DNA of 64,000 nt from Methylobacterium sp. UNC378MF (GCF_900103195.1 NZ_FMWU01000002.1:1-64000), one strand, 5' to 3'; shown: positions 55,958 through 64,000, counted from the stretch's first letter. Made by a program: numbers and translations. Notes: a model not told the origin generated them from the letters alone.

Positions 55958-57559
55958 TCAGTTCTTCGCCGGCGGCGTGGTCGCGGAGGGGACGTTGGCC
56001 GCCTGCTTCTCCGGGTGCTTCACCTGGCTGTAGGCGACGTTGGCGAAGGTGCCGATCACCGCGGGCCAGCTCGGCTTGCCGTATTGCGGGTCGTCGCGGC
56101 CGACCTTGCAGAAGGCCGTGGTCAGGCCGTTGACGATGTCGTCGTCGGTGACGCCGGTCGGCTCGGCCTTCACCTGCTGCACCAGCCGGACGAGCGTCGG
56201 CACGAAATCCTGCTGCTTCAGCCCGGTCAGGCTCGCCTGGATGCCGATCCTGTCGAAGGCGGCCTTGAGCTTGTCCTGCTCGATCTCCGCGCAGGGCGCG
56301 GTGCCGGCCAGCATGGTCTTGGTGGCGGCGCGCGCCTCCGAGGCCTTGTCGCCGGTCACCGGCGGCGCCTTGTTGCCCCAGGAATTGCGGATGTAGTCGG
56401 TGACGTTCTTCACCTCGACATCGGTCATCTGCTGACCGATCGCCACCATCGGGGCGAGCCCGCTCTGGGCGGCGAGCCCCCCGTAGATCACCCGCAGCAC
56501 CGTCTCGGGCCCCTCCGACATCACCGAGGTGTTGCCGGCGAGCGCCGGAACCGCGCCCTCGATGCCCTTGCCGTCGGGCTGGTGGCAGGAGGAGCAGTAG
56601 GTCAGGTAGGTCGAGGCGCCGGGCGCGCCGGCCGCGTCGAAGACCGCGAGGTCCTTGGGCTTGTAGGTCTGCTTGGCCGGCACGGTGCGGAGATACGCGA
56701 CCATGGCCTTCAGGTCCTCCTCCTTCACCTTGGAGAGGGATTCCATGATGGTCTGGCGCATCGGCCCGGCGGCGACGCCCGGCCGGTCGCCCGGCGCGGT
56801 GCCGGTCTTCAGGTAGGTCACCACCTGCTCGTCGGTCCAGGCGCCGATGCCCTGGTGGCCGTCCGGGGTGATGTTGGGGGCGTACCAGCCGTCGATCACG
56901 CCGCCGCCGAACCGGCCCGCGAAGCTCGAATTGCCGACGAGCTTGTTCTCGTTGTGGCACATGGCGCAATGGCCGAGCCCCTCCACGAGGTAGGCGCCGC
57001 GATTCACCTCGGCGCTGGCCGTCGGGTCGGGCTTGAAGCGCTCGTCGGTGAAGAAGGCCGTCCGCCACGTCACCAGCGCGGTGCGGACGCTGAACGGGAA
57101 CGGGATCTGGCTCTCCTGCCGCTTCTCGCTCACCGCCGGGACCGATCGCAGGTAGGCCCAGATCGCCTGGGTGTCGTCGTCGGTGACCTTGGTGAACCAG
57201 CCGAACGGGAAGGCCGGGTAGAGGTAGCCGACATTCTTGCTGTAGCCGTGCCGGAACGCCTTATCGAAGTCGTCGTAGCTCCAGTTGCCGAGCCCGGTCT
57301 CCTTGTCGGGGGTGAGGTTGGGGGTCATGATCACGCCGAAGGGCATGTTCAGCGCGTAGTTGCCGGCGAGGTACTTGCCGCCCGGCGCCGTGTGGCAGGC
57401 CGCGCAATCGCCCATCGTGACGAGGTACTTGCCGCGCTCGATCTGGTCGGCCGACCCGTCCTGCCCGTGCGCCGGAACGGTCAGGAGGAGGCCCGCCAGG
57501 AACGGGGCCGAGGCCCAGCCGGATGCGGGGGAATTCGTGCGCTGCCTCGTGCGCTGCAT
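55958..57559 (-). CDS. Exported three-haem cytochrome c
   Basis: 533 residues with a signal peptide and three CxxCH haem sites: Cys52-His56 (CAACH), Cys199-His203 (CAMCH) and Cys323-His327 (CSSCH). This arrangement is that of the cytochrome subunit of membrane-linked alcohol, gluconate or sorbose dehydrogenases, which pass electrons to ubiquinone or a terminal oxidase. The protein continues about 200 residues past the third haem, longer than these subunits. No dehydrogenase gene is adjacent, so the partner is unknown. Confidence 0.88.
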   Translation of the reverse strand: MQRTRQRTNSPASGWASAPFLAGLLLTVPAHGQDGSADQIERGKYLVTMGDCAACHTAPGGKYLAGNYALNMPFGVIMTPNLTPDKETGLGNWSYDDFDKAFRHGYSKNVGYLYPAFPFGWFTKVTDDDTQAIWAYLRSVPAVSEKRQESQIPFPFSVRTALVTWRTAFFTDERFKPDPTASAEVNRGAYLVEGLGHCAMCHNENKLVGNSSFAGRFGGGVIDGWYAPNITPDGHQGIGAWTDEQVVTYLKTGTAPGDRPGVAAGPMRQTIMESLSKVKEEDLKAMVAYLRTVPAKQTYKPKDLAVFDAAGAPGASTYLTYCSSCHQPDGKGIEGAVPALAGNTSVMSEGPETVLRVIYGGLAAQSGLAPMVAIGQQMTDVEVKNVTDYIRNSWGNKAPPVTGDKASEARAATKTMLAGTAPCAEIEQDKLKAAFDRIGIQASLTGLKQQDFVPTLVRLVQQVKAEPTGVTDDDIVNGLTTAFCKVGRDDPQYGKPSWPAVIGTFANVAYSQVKHPEKQAANVPSATTPPAKN

Positions 57560-57580
57560 GATCACGTCTCCCCAGCGAAC

Positions 57581-57586
57581 ATTATA
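57581..57586 (-). promoter_or_regulatory. Candidate -10 box of the cytochrome c gene
   Basis: TATAAT on the minus strand, 21 bases before the ATG, in an AT-rich stretch (57578-57600). No good -35 is seen. Confidence 0.4.
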
Positions 57587-57590
57587 GTCA

Positions 57591-57941
57591 TTAGAAAGTA
57601 GTGACGCGCGTGAACGCATCCGTTCGCGGCGTTGTTCCTGTTGTCGGAGACCTGCGGCGATGCGCCATGGCGGTGCGGATCCGCAGGCCGAGATCGACGA
57701 GATGGGCGACGAGCCCGGCGAGCATCCAGGCGGCGATCACGCTCCAGGGGGAACCGGCCAGGGCGGCGCGCAGGGCCAGCATCAGGGCCGCCCCGGAGGC
57801 GAGGGTGGCGAGCAGCGCCGGCCGGGACAGGCCCGCGAACGGCGCCGTGCGCCGGCTCAGCCAGAGCAGCAGCAGCGCCTCCAGGGCGACCAGCAGCAGG
57901 ATGCCGTCGACGATCCGTCCCGAGGCGAACAGGCCCTCCAT
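57591..57941 (-). CDS. Small membrane protein, last gene of the bch operon
   Basis: 116 residues with three hydrophobic helices (GILLLVALEALLLLWL, LLATLASGAALMLALRAAL and VIAAWMLAGLVAHLVDLGL) and a basic tail. The ATG overlaps the tspO stop (ATGA). Position at the end of the translationally coupled series bchG-pucC-bchP-tspO suggests a role in pigment or photosystem biogenesis, but I do not recognise the family. Confidence 0.75.
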   Translation of the reverse strand: MEGLFASGRIVDGILLLVALEALLLLWLSRRTAPFAGLSRPALLATLASGAALMLALRAALAGSPWSVIAAWMLAGLVAHLVDLGLRIRTAMAHRRRSPTTGTTPRTDAFTRVTTF

Positions 57942-58441
57942 CACGCGGCCTCCCCGAAGGGTGCGTTGAGACGGACGATCCGCAGGTTCAGGCAGGCGGC
58001 GACGCTGACCCAGGCGAGGTAGGGCAGGTTCATCAGCCCCGCTGCACCCGAGACCCGGCCGGTGACCAGCACCAGCACGAGGATCGACAGCCACAGGGCC
58101 GCCACCTCGGCCAGCGCCCAGTCCGGCCGGCGGAACCGGAAGAACAGCACGCTCCAGGCGATGTTGAGCACGCCGTTCGCCACGAAGGCGGCGAGCAGCA
58201 CGCCCCGGGCGACGGGGTCGGCATCGCCGGTCCAGGCGAGCACCCCGGAGGTGGCGGTGAGCGCGAAGATCACGGTCCAGACCGGCCCGAACGCCCAGTC
58301 CGGCGGCTTCCAGGCCGGCACGCGCAGGCCCCGGTACCAGCCGTCCGTGGTGGTCGCGAAGGCGCCGGCCACCGCCACCAGCACGGCAGCCACGGCCGCG
58401 ACCGCGGGGGGCCCCCAGCCGGCGCCGGCCAGGACGCTCAC
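57941..58441 (-). CDS. tspO: TspO/MBR-family protein
   Basis: 166 residues from GTG 58441 with five membrane helices. TspO motifs: WYRGLRVPAWKPPDWAFGPV and VLNIAWSVLFFRFRRPDWAL. TspO (CrtK) binds porphyrins and in Rhodobacter represses photosynthesis genes in oxygen. It overlaps bchP by four bases and the next small gene by one codon position, so it is very probably translationally coupled. The presence in a bacteriochlorophyll operon fits its porphyrin role. Confidence 0.9.
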   Translation of the reverse strand: MSVLAGAGWGPPAVAAVAAVLVAVAGAFATTTDGWYRGLRVPAWKPPDWAFGPVWTVIFALTATSGVLAWTGDADPVARGVLLAAFVANGVLNIAWSVLFFRFRRPDWALAEVAALWLSILVLVLVTGRVSGAAGLMNLPYLAWVSVAACLNLRIVRLNAPFGEAA

Positions 58442-59664
58442 GGCGAGACCCAGCGGAACAGGTGGGCGAGGTCCTTGAAGAAGATCCGCGCGTGGGCGGC
58501 GGGCTTCGCCCGGACCAGCTCCTTGTTCATGTAGCTGTCCCAGGTGAGCTGCTGGACATCCTTGTCCCGGCAGATCGAGACGAAGCGCTCCCGCAACCCG
58601 TCGCTGCGGTACCAGACCCACTGCATCATCCCGAGGATCCAGAACACGCGGCCGTGCAGCTTCATGAACTGCTTCCGCGCGCCCGCGAGCGCGCGCGCGT
58701 CCCCGGTCCGCAGGAAGGCGGCGGCGGCCTCGGCCGACAGCCGGCCGCCGAGCATCGCGTAGTAGATCCCCTCGCCGGAGGCCGGCGCGACCACGCCCGC
58801 GGCGTCGCCCGCGAGCAGCACGTCCCGGCCGTTGTCCCACCGCTTCAAGGGCTTGAGCGGCAGCGGCGCCCCCTCGCGGCGGACGGTCTCGGCGTGGTCG
58901 AGGCCGGTGGCGGCGCGCAGCGCCCGGATCGAGGAGCGCAGCGAGAAGCCCTTCCGGGCGCTGCCGGTGCCGATGCTCAGCGTGTCCCCGTGGGGGAAGA
59001 TCCAGCTGTAGAAATCCGGCGAGTGGCGGCCCTGGTAGTAGACGTCGCAGCGCGTCGCCTCGACCGAAGCGGCCCCGGGGCTGCCGGCCTCCGGCACCCG
59101 CAGGATCTCGTGGTAGGCGAAGACCTGCCGCATCTTGGCGTGGCCCGGCACCTCCGCGCGGCCGACCGGCGAGCAGGCGCCGTCGGCGCCGACAACGAGG
59201 CGCGCCCGGACGGCGTGGCGGGCGAGGCCGGCCCCCGCGCCGGTCGTGAAGTGGACCAGCGGCGGCCCGTCGTCGGGCCGGGTGATCCGGTCGTAGGCCG
59301 CCGCGCGCAACTCGGCGCCGGCCTCCTCCGCGCGGGCGCGCAGCCAGGGATCGAAATGCTCGCGGTCGACCATGCCGACGAAGCCCTCGCCCACCGGCAT
59401 GTCGACGGCCTTGCCGCTCGGCGCCACCATCCGGGCGGACCGGATCTTCGCGACCAGGAGCGCATCGGGGATCGCGAAGTCGCGGATCAGCCGCGGCGGG
59501 ATCGCGCCGCCGCAGGGCTTGATCCGGCCGGGCTTGTCGAGGAGCAGCACCGCGTGGCCGGCCCGGGCCAGGTCGGTCGCCGCCGTGGCGCCGGCCGGCC
59601 CGCCGCCGACCACGACGACGTCGTAGCTGTCGCGGCCGGAGCCGCCATCGTCCAACCGGGCCAT
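58438..59664 (-). CDS. bchP: Geranylgeranyl reductase (bacteriochlorophyll)
   Basis: 408 residues. FAD-binding motif VVVVGGGPAGATAATDLARAG near the N-terminus, PCGGAIPPRLI, GDAAGVVAPASGEGIYYAM. Reduces the geranylgeranyl tail of bacteriochlorophyll to phytyl. ATG 59664 starts four bases after the pucC-like stop. In the order bchG-pucC-bchP this is a classical photosynthesis cluster. Confidence 0.95.
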   Translation of the reverse strand: MARLDDGGSGRDSYDVVVVGGGPAGATAATDLARAGHAVLLLDKPGRIKPCGGAIPPRLIRDFAIPDALLVAKIRSARMVAPSGKAVDMPVGEGFVGMVDREHFDPWLRARAEEAGAELRAAAYDRITRPDDGPPLVHFTTGAGAGLARHAVRARLVVGADGACSPVGRAEVPGHAKMRQVFAYHEILRVPEAGSPGAASVEATRCDVYYQGRHSPDFYSWIFPHGDTLSIGTGSARKGFSLRSSIRALRAATGLDHAETVRREGAPLPLKPLKRWDNGRDVLLAGDAAGVVAPASGEGIYYAMLGGRLSAEAAAAFLRTGDARALAGARKQFMKLHGRVFWILGMMQWVWYRSDGLRERFVSICRDKDVQQLTWDSYMNKELVRAKPAAHARIFFKDLAHLFRWVSP

Positions 59665-59668
59665 GGCC

Positions 59669-61000
59669 TCACCTCGCGCTGAAGGCAGGTTCGAGCGGCA
59701 CCGTATCGGGTGCCGGAGCGGGTTCGAGCCGCGCCGCCAGGACGACCGCGACGAGGAACAGCAGCCCTTCCGCGGCGAAGACCGTCGCGTAGGCCTGGAC
59801 GGGTTCGGCGGTGACGAGCCGGACGGCGTCGACCGCCGCGGCCCCGAGGAAGCCGCCGGCGCCGAAGGCGACGCCCTGCGCGGCGCCCCAGACGCCCATC
59901 CGGGTGCCGCGCTCCCGCGCGTCGCCGCGGCCGGCGAGCGCCATCATCGAGCCGATGGCGGCGACCGCGTAGGCGCCGTTGGCGACGCCGAGCGCGAACA
60001 CCGTCGCGCGCAGGGGGACGTCCGCGCCCGACGCCGCGCCGCTCGCCAGGGCGAACAGGGCGGCGGCCGAGCCGGCGCAGCCGATCCCGATCCAGAGCCG
60101 CAGGGAGGCGAGGGCGGTGCCGCGGGCGGCGAGCGTCACCGCCGCCACCAGCAGCATGCCGGCGAGCACGCCGCCGTGCTGGAGACCGGCGAGCTTGGTG
60201 GTGGCGCCGGGCGTCATCGCGAAGACGAGGCCGGCATAGGGCTCCAGGATCAGCTCCTGGGCGCTGTAGGCCAGCATCGAGACGAAGACGAAGATCGTGA
60301 AGGTCCGGGCCACGGGGTCGGCCAGCACCTGGCCCAGCACGGCGAGGAACGGCCGGCGCGCCTCCGCGGCCTCGGGGGCCCGGACCGGCAGGCGGCGCTC
60401 GATGCCGGCGACCGCGAGCGCCGCCACGCCGAAGGCGACGAGCGAGACCGTGCCCGAGACCGCGACGAGCCGCAGGCCGGAGAACGGATCCAGGAAATGC
60501 CCGGCGAGCGGCGCCGTGACGGCGAAGCCGACGATCATCATCACCCAGACGATGGTGGCGGCCGCGCCCCGCCGGGACGGCGCGACGCCCCCCGACAGGA
60601 GGACGAGGAGCGAGGTCCCGGCCGCGCCCACGCCCATCCCGACGCACAGGAAGGAGAGGGCGGCCAGCGCCAGCCCCAGGGCGAGGTTCTCGGCCGCCAG
60701 CGCGGTGCCGCAGGCGGCGCCGAACCCGCCGAGGCAGAGGGCTGCCATGCCGCCGACGATCCAGGGGGTGCGCCGGCCGCTGCGGTCGGACCCGTAGCCC
60801 CAGCGCGGGCGCAGGACCTGCACGGCGTAGTGCAGGGCGACCAGCAGGCCCGGCACGACGGCGGGGAGCGCCAGCTCCACCACCATCACCCGGTTGAGGG
60901 TGGCGGTCATCAGCACGACGACGCTGCCGAGCGCGGTCTGGACGAGGCCGAGGCGGACGATCTGGGGCCAGCCGAGGCCTGCGTTCGGGTCCGTTGCCAT
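59669..61000 (-). CDS. PucC-like (BCD-family) membrane transporter
   Basis: 443 residues with about 12 membrane helices. Matches the PucC/LhaA/Bch2 family: LGLVQTALGSVVVLMTATLN broken after the first helix, PRWGYGSDRSGRRTPWI, LEPYAGLVFAM. These proteins are needed to insert or assemble light-harvesting complexes or carry pigments; the copy beside bchP and bchG is the one called orf428 or bch2 in Rhodobacter. The ATG overlaps the bchG stop. Confidence 0.92.
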   Translation of the reverse strand: MATDPNAGLGWPQIVRLGLVQTALGSVVVLMTATLNRVMVVELALPAVVPGLLVALHYAVQVLRPRWGYGSDRSGRRTPWIVGGMAALCLGGFGAACGTALAAENLALGLALAALSFLCVGMGVGAAGTSLLVLLSGGVAPSRRGAAATIVWVMMIVGFAVTAPLAGHFLDPFSGLRLVAVSGTVSLVAFGVAALAVAGIERRLPVRAPEAAEARRPFLAVLGQVLADPVARTFTIFVFVSMLAYSAQELILEPYAGLVFAMTPGATTKLAGLQHGGVLAGMLLVAAVTLAARGTALASLRLWIGIGCAGSAAALFALASGAASGADVPLRATVFALGVANGAYAVAAIGSMMALAGRGDARERGTRMGVWGAAQGVAFGAGGFLGAAAVDAVRLVTAEPVQAYATVFAAEGLLFLVAVVLAARLEPAPAPDTVPLEPAFSAR

Positions 61001-61884
61001 CACGCCCCTCCCACCAGCGGGCGCAGCGCGAAGGCCGCGACCAGCATGCCGAGGACGTAGAGGGTGGTGCCGGTGCCGTTGTACCAGATCGCCCGCTCCC
61101 GGGGATTCTCGAGGAACCGGGCCATCAGGGCGGCTTGGCCGGCGAGCAGCGCCGCGACGAGGCCGGCATGCCAGTACCGCTCCCAGCCGACGAGGAGCGC
61201 GATCACCGCCACCTGCGGCAGGGCCATGACCAGGCAGGCGAAGCGCGCGGCGCGCTCCGAGCCCATCTGCACCGGCAGGGACAGCAGGCCCATGCGCCGG
61301 TCGCCCTCCACCGACTTGAAATCGTTGAGCGTCATGATGCCGTGGGCGCCGGCGGCGTAGAGCAGCGCCACCAGGAGCACCCGCCGGTCGGGCAGGGCGG
61401 CGGCCATGACGGCGGCGCCGGTGAACCAGGGCAGCCCCTCGTAGCAGAGCGCCACCGCGGCGTTGCCCCACCAGCCGTTCCGCTTCAGCCGCACCGGCGG
61501 GGCCGAGTAGATCCAGGCGAGCACCAGCCCGAACAGGGCGGCTCCGAGGATCCACGGTCCGAGGGCAGCGGCCACCACCAGCGACAGCAGCGTCCAGCCG
61601 AGCGCGAGGTAGAGGCCCCAGCGGCCCGGGATGCGCCCGGAGGGAATCGGCCGGTCCGGCTCGTTGATCGCGTCGACGTGGCGGTCGAACCAGTCGTTGG
61701 CGGCTTGGCTGGTGGCGCAGACCAGAGGGCCGGCCAGCAGCACCCCGGCGGCGATCACCGGCCATTGGCCGCTCGCCGGCTGGCCCGAGGAGATCACCCC
61801 GCAGGCGAAGGCCCACATCGGCGCGAACCATGTCAGCGGCTTCAGCAGCTCGATGACGGCGCTCGGGGCGGGCGTGGCGGTCAT
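61000..61884 (-). CDS. bchG: Bacteriochlorophyll a synthase
   Basis: 294-residue UbiA-type prenyltransferase with eight to nine helices. It esterifies bacteriochlorophyllide with geranylgeranyl-PP. The metal/pyrophosphate motif DRHVDAINEPDRPIPSGRI is complete. First gene of the operon; its promoter region carries the PpsR-type palindrome at 61913. Confidence 0.95.
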   Translation of the reverse strand: MTATPAPSAVIELLKPLTWFAPMWAFACGVISSGQPASGQWPVIAAGVLLAGPLVCATSQAANDWFDRHVDAINEPDRPIPSGRIPGRWGLYLALGWTLLSLVVAAALGPWILGAALFGLVLAWIYSAPPVRLKRNGWWGNAAVALCYEGLPWFTGAAVMAAALPDRRVLLVALLYAAGAHGIMTLNDFKSVEGDRRMGLLSLPVQMGSERAARFACLVMALPQVAVIALLVGWERYWHAGLVAALLAGQAALMARFLENPRERAIWYNGTGTTLYVLGMLVAAFALRPLVGGA

Positions 61885-61912
61885 GGCAGGAGGCTACCGA
61901 GCTCCGGCCGAG

Positions 61913-61930
61913 TGTCAAGACAGATTTACA
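61913..61930 (-). promoter_or_regulatory. PpsR/CrtJ operator
   Basis: TGTCAAGACAGATTTACA fits TGT-N12-ACA exactly, the consensus bound by PpsR/CrtJ. It lies 28 bases upstream of bchG and 0.5 kb from ppsR. A second site with full spacing was not found nearby. Confidence 0.8.
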
Positions 61931-62170
61931 CCGGGCGATAGAATGTGCGCGGCGCTTGTCGGACGAATACAACGGCAGGACGAAAATACATTATCCGGCT
62001 CCTGGGACAACTATACCGGTTCGCGCCTCCGCGGCGGACGGATCCGGCACGACGGCGGCGGCGGCGCTGCGTCCCATCCGCCCTGATGCGCGGCCGGATG
62101 CAGGGGGAGCCGGCGCGGCGCAGCCTGACGCACGCACCCGGACGAAGCAGGCCGCCGGGACATCCCCTGC

Positions 62171-62220
62171 CCGTCATCCCAGGGGGCACGCAGCGGAGCC
62201 CGGGGTCCAGGATCGCCGAA
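62171..62220. repeat. REP-like palindrome (GTCATCCC family)
   Basis: CCGTCATCCCAGGGGGC with GCCCGGGGTCCAG forms an imperfect hairpin of the family seen at 2528, 44537 and 47276. Confidence 0.55.
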
Positions 62221-62396
62221 GCGCCGCACCGCCTGCGGCACCGGATGGCGAGCGCGCCTTGCGGGTTCTGGAGGGAGCGTCTGGATCAGGGATGGCGCGG
62301 CTCGGCGCGGCGCCGAATCGTCGAACGGGCGCAGCGCCTTAACCCGTGGGCAGGACAGGACAGGGCAGCCGCCTGCCCGGTCCCGATCGCCCTGCC

Positions 62397-63842
62397 TCAG
62401 ACGTCCTCGACCGGATCGTCCAGATCGCCGACGCCGTAGCGGCGCATCTTGACGTAGAGGCCCTGCCGGCTGAGGCCGAGCATCTCGGCCGCCGAGGCCC
62501 GGTTGTCCCGGGTAACCCGCAGGGCCGCCTCGATGCAGAGCTTCTCGATCAGGTCCGTCGTCTCGCGCACCAGGGTCTTCATCGAAACCCGGCCCACCAG
62601 CTCGGTCATCTGCTCCACCGAGCGCGGCACCTCCCGCCCGACACCCGGGCGCCCCTCGGGGATCCGCCGCGGGGCCGGCCGGATGGCGAAGCCGAGACAG
62701 GGGCGGGGGCCGGCCACCGAGACCGCTGCGACCTCCACATCCTCCACGCCGCCATAGGCGCCGCGGATGACGGTGGCGAACCGGCGCACGGCGCCGTGGT
62801 CCACGAGCGTCGCGAACAGCGCCTGCGCCTCCGTCTCGTCGCGGCCGAGCCACTGGTCGAGGGTACGGCCACGGGCCTGCCCGGCGGTGGCGAGCTGCGC
62901 CAGTTCCAGGAAGGCGGCATTGGCCATGAGGACGCGCCGCGACGTGTCGGTGACCACGAATCCCTCCGGCATCGCCTCCAGCACGGCGGTGGTGGGGGCC
63001 TCCTGATCGGGCCCGGCCATTGCGGCCGCGGGGTCGGCGACCAGCTGCATCAGGACGCTCGCGCCGCCCTCGCCCCGGAACAGCGAGGCCGAGACCGTGA
63101 CCTCTCCCCGCCCATGGGGCAGGGTCGCCCGGATCTCCGCGGCCTGCCCGGTCGCCCGCAGGGCAGCGAACTGCGCCTCCAGGGCCCGGACGCTGCCGGC
63201 ATCGAACAGGTCGACGGCGTCCTGACCGGTGATCCGCTTGGCGGGCCGCCCGAGCAGCCGCGCCGCGGCGGGATTGACCTCGGCCACCCGGCGCGTCCCG
63301 GCATCGACCACCAGCACCGGCTCGCCGGAGATCTGGAACAGCAGCCGATACCGGGTCTCGGCGGCGCGCAGCCGCTCGTAATCCCGTTCCAGGGCCTGCT
63401 GGGTCTCCAGCAGGCGGCGCTGGAGGGCCGCCACGGCCCGCATGTCGCGGCCGAGCACGAGGATCGGGCCATCCTCCGACGGGCGGATCGAGGCGTACCG
63501 GATCGGCAGGTCGGCGCCGTCGGGCGAGGGGTGGTTCACCTGGCGCCATCGGGTGACTCCCTCGGCCCGGGCGTCGCGCAGGAGGGCGTCGATCTTCGGG
63601 CGGCTCTCCACCGTCACGGTGTCGATCCAGCGGCGGCCCAGCCAGCCCGCCACGGTCTCCGCCTCGAGTTCGGCGCCGACCACGGCGTCCCGAATCACAC
63701 CGTCGGCATCGATGACGAGCGACAGATCCGCGGACGCCGCGACGATGCGTCCGACCGCCTCGCCCTGGAGGAGGCCGGCCACCTGCTGCAGGGCCGCGGG
63801 CGGCTGCTGCGGGGAGGGGCGAGGCTGAGGCGTCACGGTCAC
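62397..63842 (-). CDS. ppsR: Photosynthesis regulator PpsR/CrtJ
   Basis: 481 residues: an N-terminal domain and two PAS domains (about residues 28-130, 165-270 and 285-395), then a Fis-type helix-turn-helix (RASAAEMLGLSRQGLYVKMRRYG). PpsR represses pigment and light-harvesting genes and responds to oxygen/light through AppA, PpaA or disulfide formation. Only two cysteines exist: Cys382 in the PAS-HTH region (GPRPCLGF) and Cys436 just before the HTH (IEKLCIEAAL). The second matches the redox Cys near the HTH; the usual partner near residue 250 is absent. It lies upstream of bchG on the same strand and adjacent to a ppaA-like gene. Confidence 0.94.
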   Translation of the reverse strand: MTVTPQPRPSPQQPPAALQQVAGLLQGEAVGRIVAASADLSLVIDADGVIRDAVVGAELEAETVAGWLGRRWIDTVTVESRPKIDALLRDARAEGVTRWRQVNHPSPDGADLPIRYASIRPSEDGPILVLGRDMRAVAALQRRLLETQQALERDYERLRAAETRYRLLFQISGEPVLVVDAGTRRVAEVNPAAARLLGRPAKRITGQDAVDLFDAGSVRALEAQFAALRATGQAAEIRATLPHGRGEVTVSASLFRGEGGASVLMQLVADPAAAMAGPDQEAPTTAVLEAMPEGFVVTDTSRRVLMANAAFLELAQLATAGQARGRTLDQWLGRDETEAQALFATLVDHGAVRRFATVIRGAYGGVEDVEVAAVSVAGPRPCLGFAIRPAPRRIPEGRPGVGREVPRSVEQMTELVGRVSMKTLVRETTDLIEKLCIEAALRVTRDNRASAAEMLGLSRQGLYVKMRRYGVGDLDDPVEDV

Positions 63843-63871
63843 CGCAATGTGATAATCGGGTTAGGCCCCTT

Positions 63872-64000
63872 TCAGCAGGCCAATGCCTGTCTGTCCAGCA
63901 AAGCTTCCGCCGCGGCGGGCGCCAGGCACGCATCCGACGCGCAGGCATCGGCACCGACGATCCCTGCCTCGCCGCCGTGGCGGGCGAAAAAGGGACCGCC
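63872..64000 (-). CDS. PpaA/AerR-like cobalamin-binding regulator, 3' end (partial)
   Basis: 42 codons up to the window edge: the sequence GGPFFARHGGEAGIVGADAC ends with AAAEALLDRQALAC and a TGA. The 'GGPxF...P..A..VGAD' pattern is the end of a B12-binding domain as in PpaA/AerR, the photoreceptor that antagonises PpsR. The stop is 29 bases before ppsR, so the two are likely one transcript. The rest lies beyond the window. Confidence 0.65.
   Translation of the reverse strand, partial: GGPFFARHGGEAGIVGADACASDACLAPAAAEALLDRQALAC

Larger units (their letters stand above)
61885..62396. other. Intergenic region between bchG and ppsR
   Basis: 512 bases without a supported gene, bounded by two minus-strand genes. 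It holds the PpsR/CrtJ-type operator at 61913-61930, an AT-richer stretch at 61960-62010 that should include the bchG promoter, and a REP-like repeat at 62171-62220. Confidence 0.6.

Overview
The window looks like a chromosomal segment of a Methylobacterium/Methylorubrum-type alphaproteobacterium. The DNA is very GC-rich with strong third-position GC. The gene content is alphaproteobacterial: rpoZ-rsh, DivK-PleD, a MucR-family regulator, EipB/DUF1849, DUF3572 and the smpB-dapA-lytic transglycosylase block. The right end is part of a bacteriochlorophyll photosynthesis gene cluster. I see no rRNA, tRNA, CRISPR array, IS element or prophage. The genus is inferred from this combination, not from a marker gene.

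Layout. (1) 0.5-4 kb: thrS and a diguanylate cyclase. (2) 4-16.4 kb: a run of about 20 mostly very small genes, many exported or membrane-bound, with a Ros/MucR regulator, a PilZ protein, a short phasin-like protein, a Gly-rich secreted protein, a BON/OmpA-like envelope protein and a YidB-like protein. This is the least characterised part. (3) 17-20.8 kb: fatty-acid synthesis genes fabD-fabG-acpP-fabF on the minus strand. (4) 21-30.8 kb: rpoZ, rsh ((p)ppGpp synthetase/hydrolase), a NYN-domain protein, a PrxQ-type peroxiredoxin, smpB, dapA, a soluble lytic transglycosylase and an exported mini-catalase. (5) 30.8-36.2 kb: a PepSY protein with an OmpR-type two-component system, and a sulfotransferase paired with an APS kinase. 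(6) 36.6-44.5 kb: amino-acid synthesis (metXW, hisC-tyrC, trpB) and msrA, interrupted at 38.7-39.9 kb by a block of very small genes. (7) 44.7-55.8 kb: envelope and cell-cycle genes: HhH protein, ABC exporter, EipB, DUF3572, divK-pleD, DUF2252, accA-DUF1796, an L,D-transpeptidase lipoprotein and a Pmp3-like peptide. (8) 56-64 kb: a three-haem cytochrome c, then the photosynthesis block bchG-pucC-like-bchP-tspO-membrane protein, with ppsR and the 3' end of a ppaA/aerR-like gene at the edge.

How the parts work together. A TGT-N12-ACA palindrome, the known PpsR/CrtJ operator form, lies 28 bp upstream of bchG and just in front of the five-gene pigment operon, with ppsR itself 0.5 kb away. Light or redox control through PpaA/PpsR is therefore the best reading of the right end. 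Cyclic-di-GMP appears three times (a GGDEF protein, a PilZ receptor, and PleD with a GGEEV signature), next to the DivK-PleD cell-cycle pair. The sulfotransferase-cysC pair would make PAPS and use it on the spot. Several families of intergenic palindromic repeats are scattered through the gaps.

Limits. All homology calls are from recognition of sequence motifs, without searches. Many small genes of 4-16 kb are described but not assigned a function. Starts are chosen from motif position, codon context and visible Shine-Dalgarno-like sequences.
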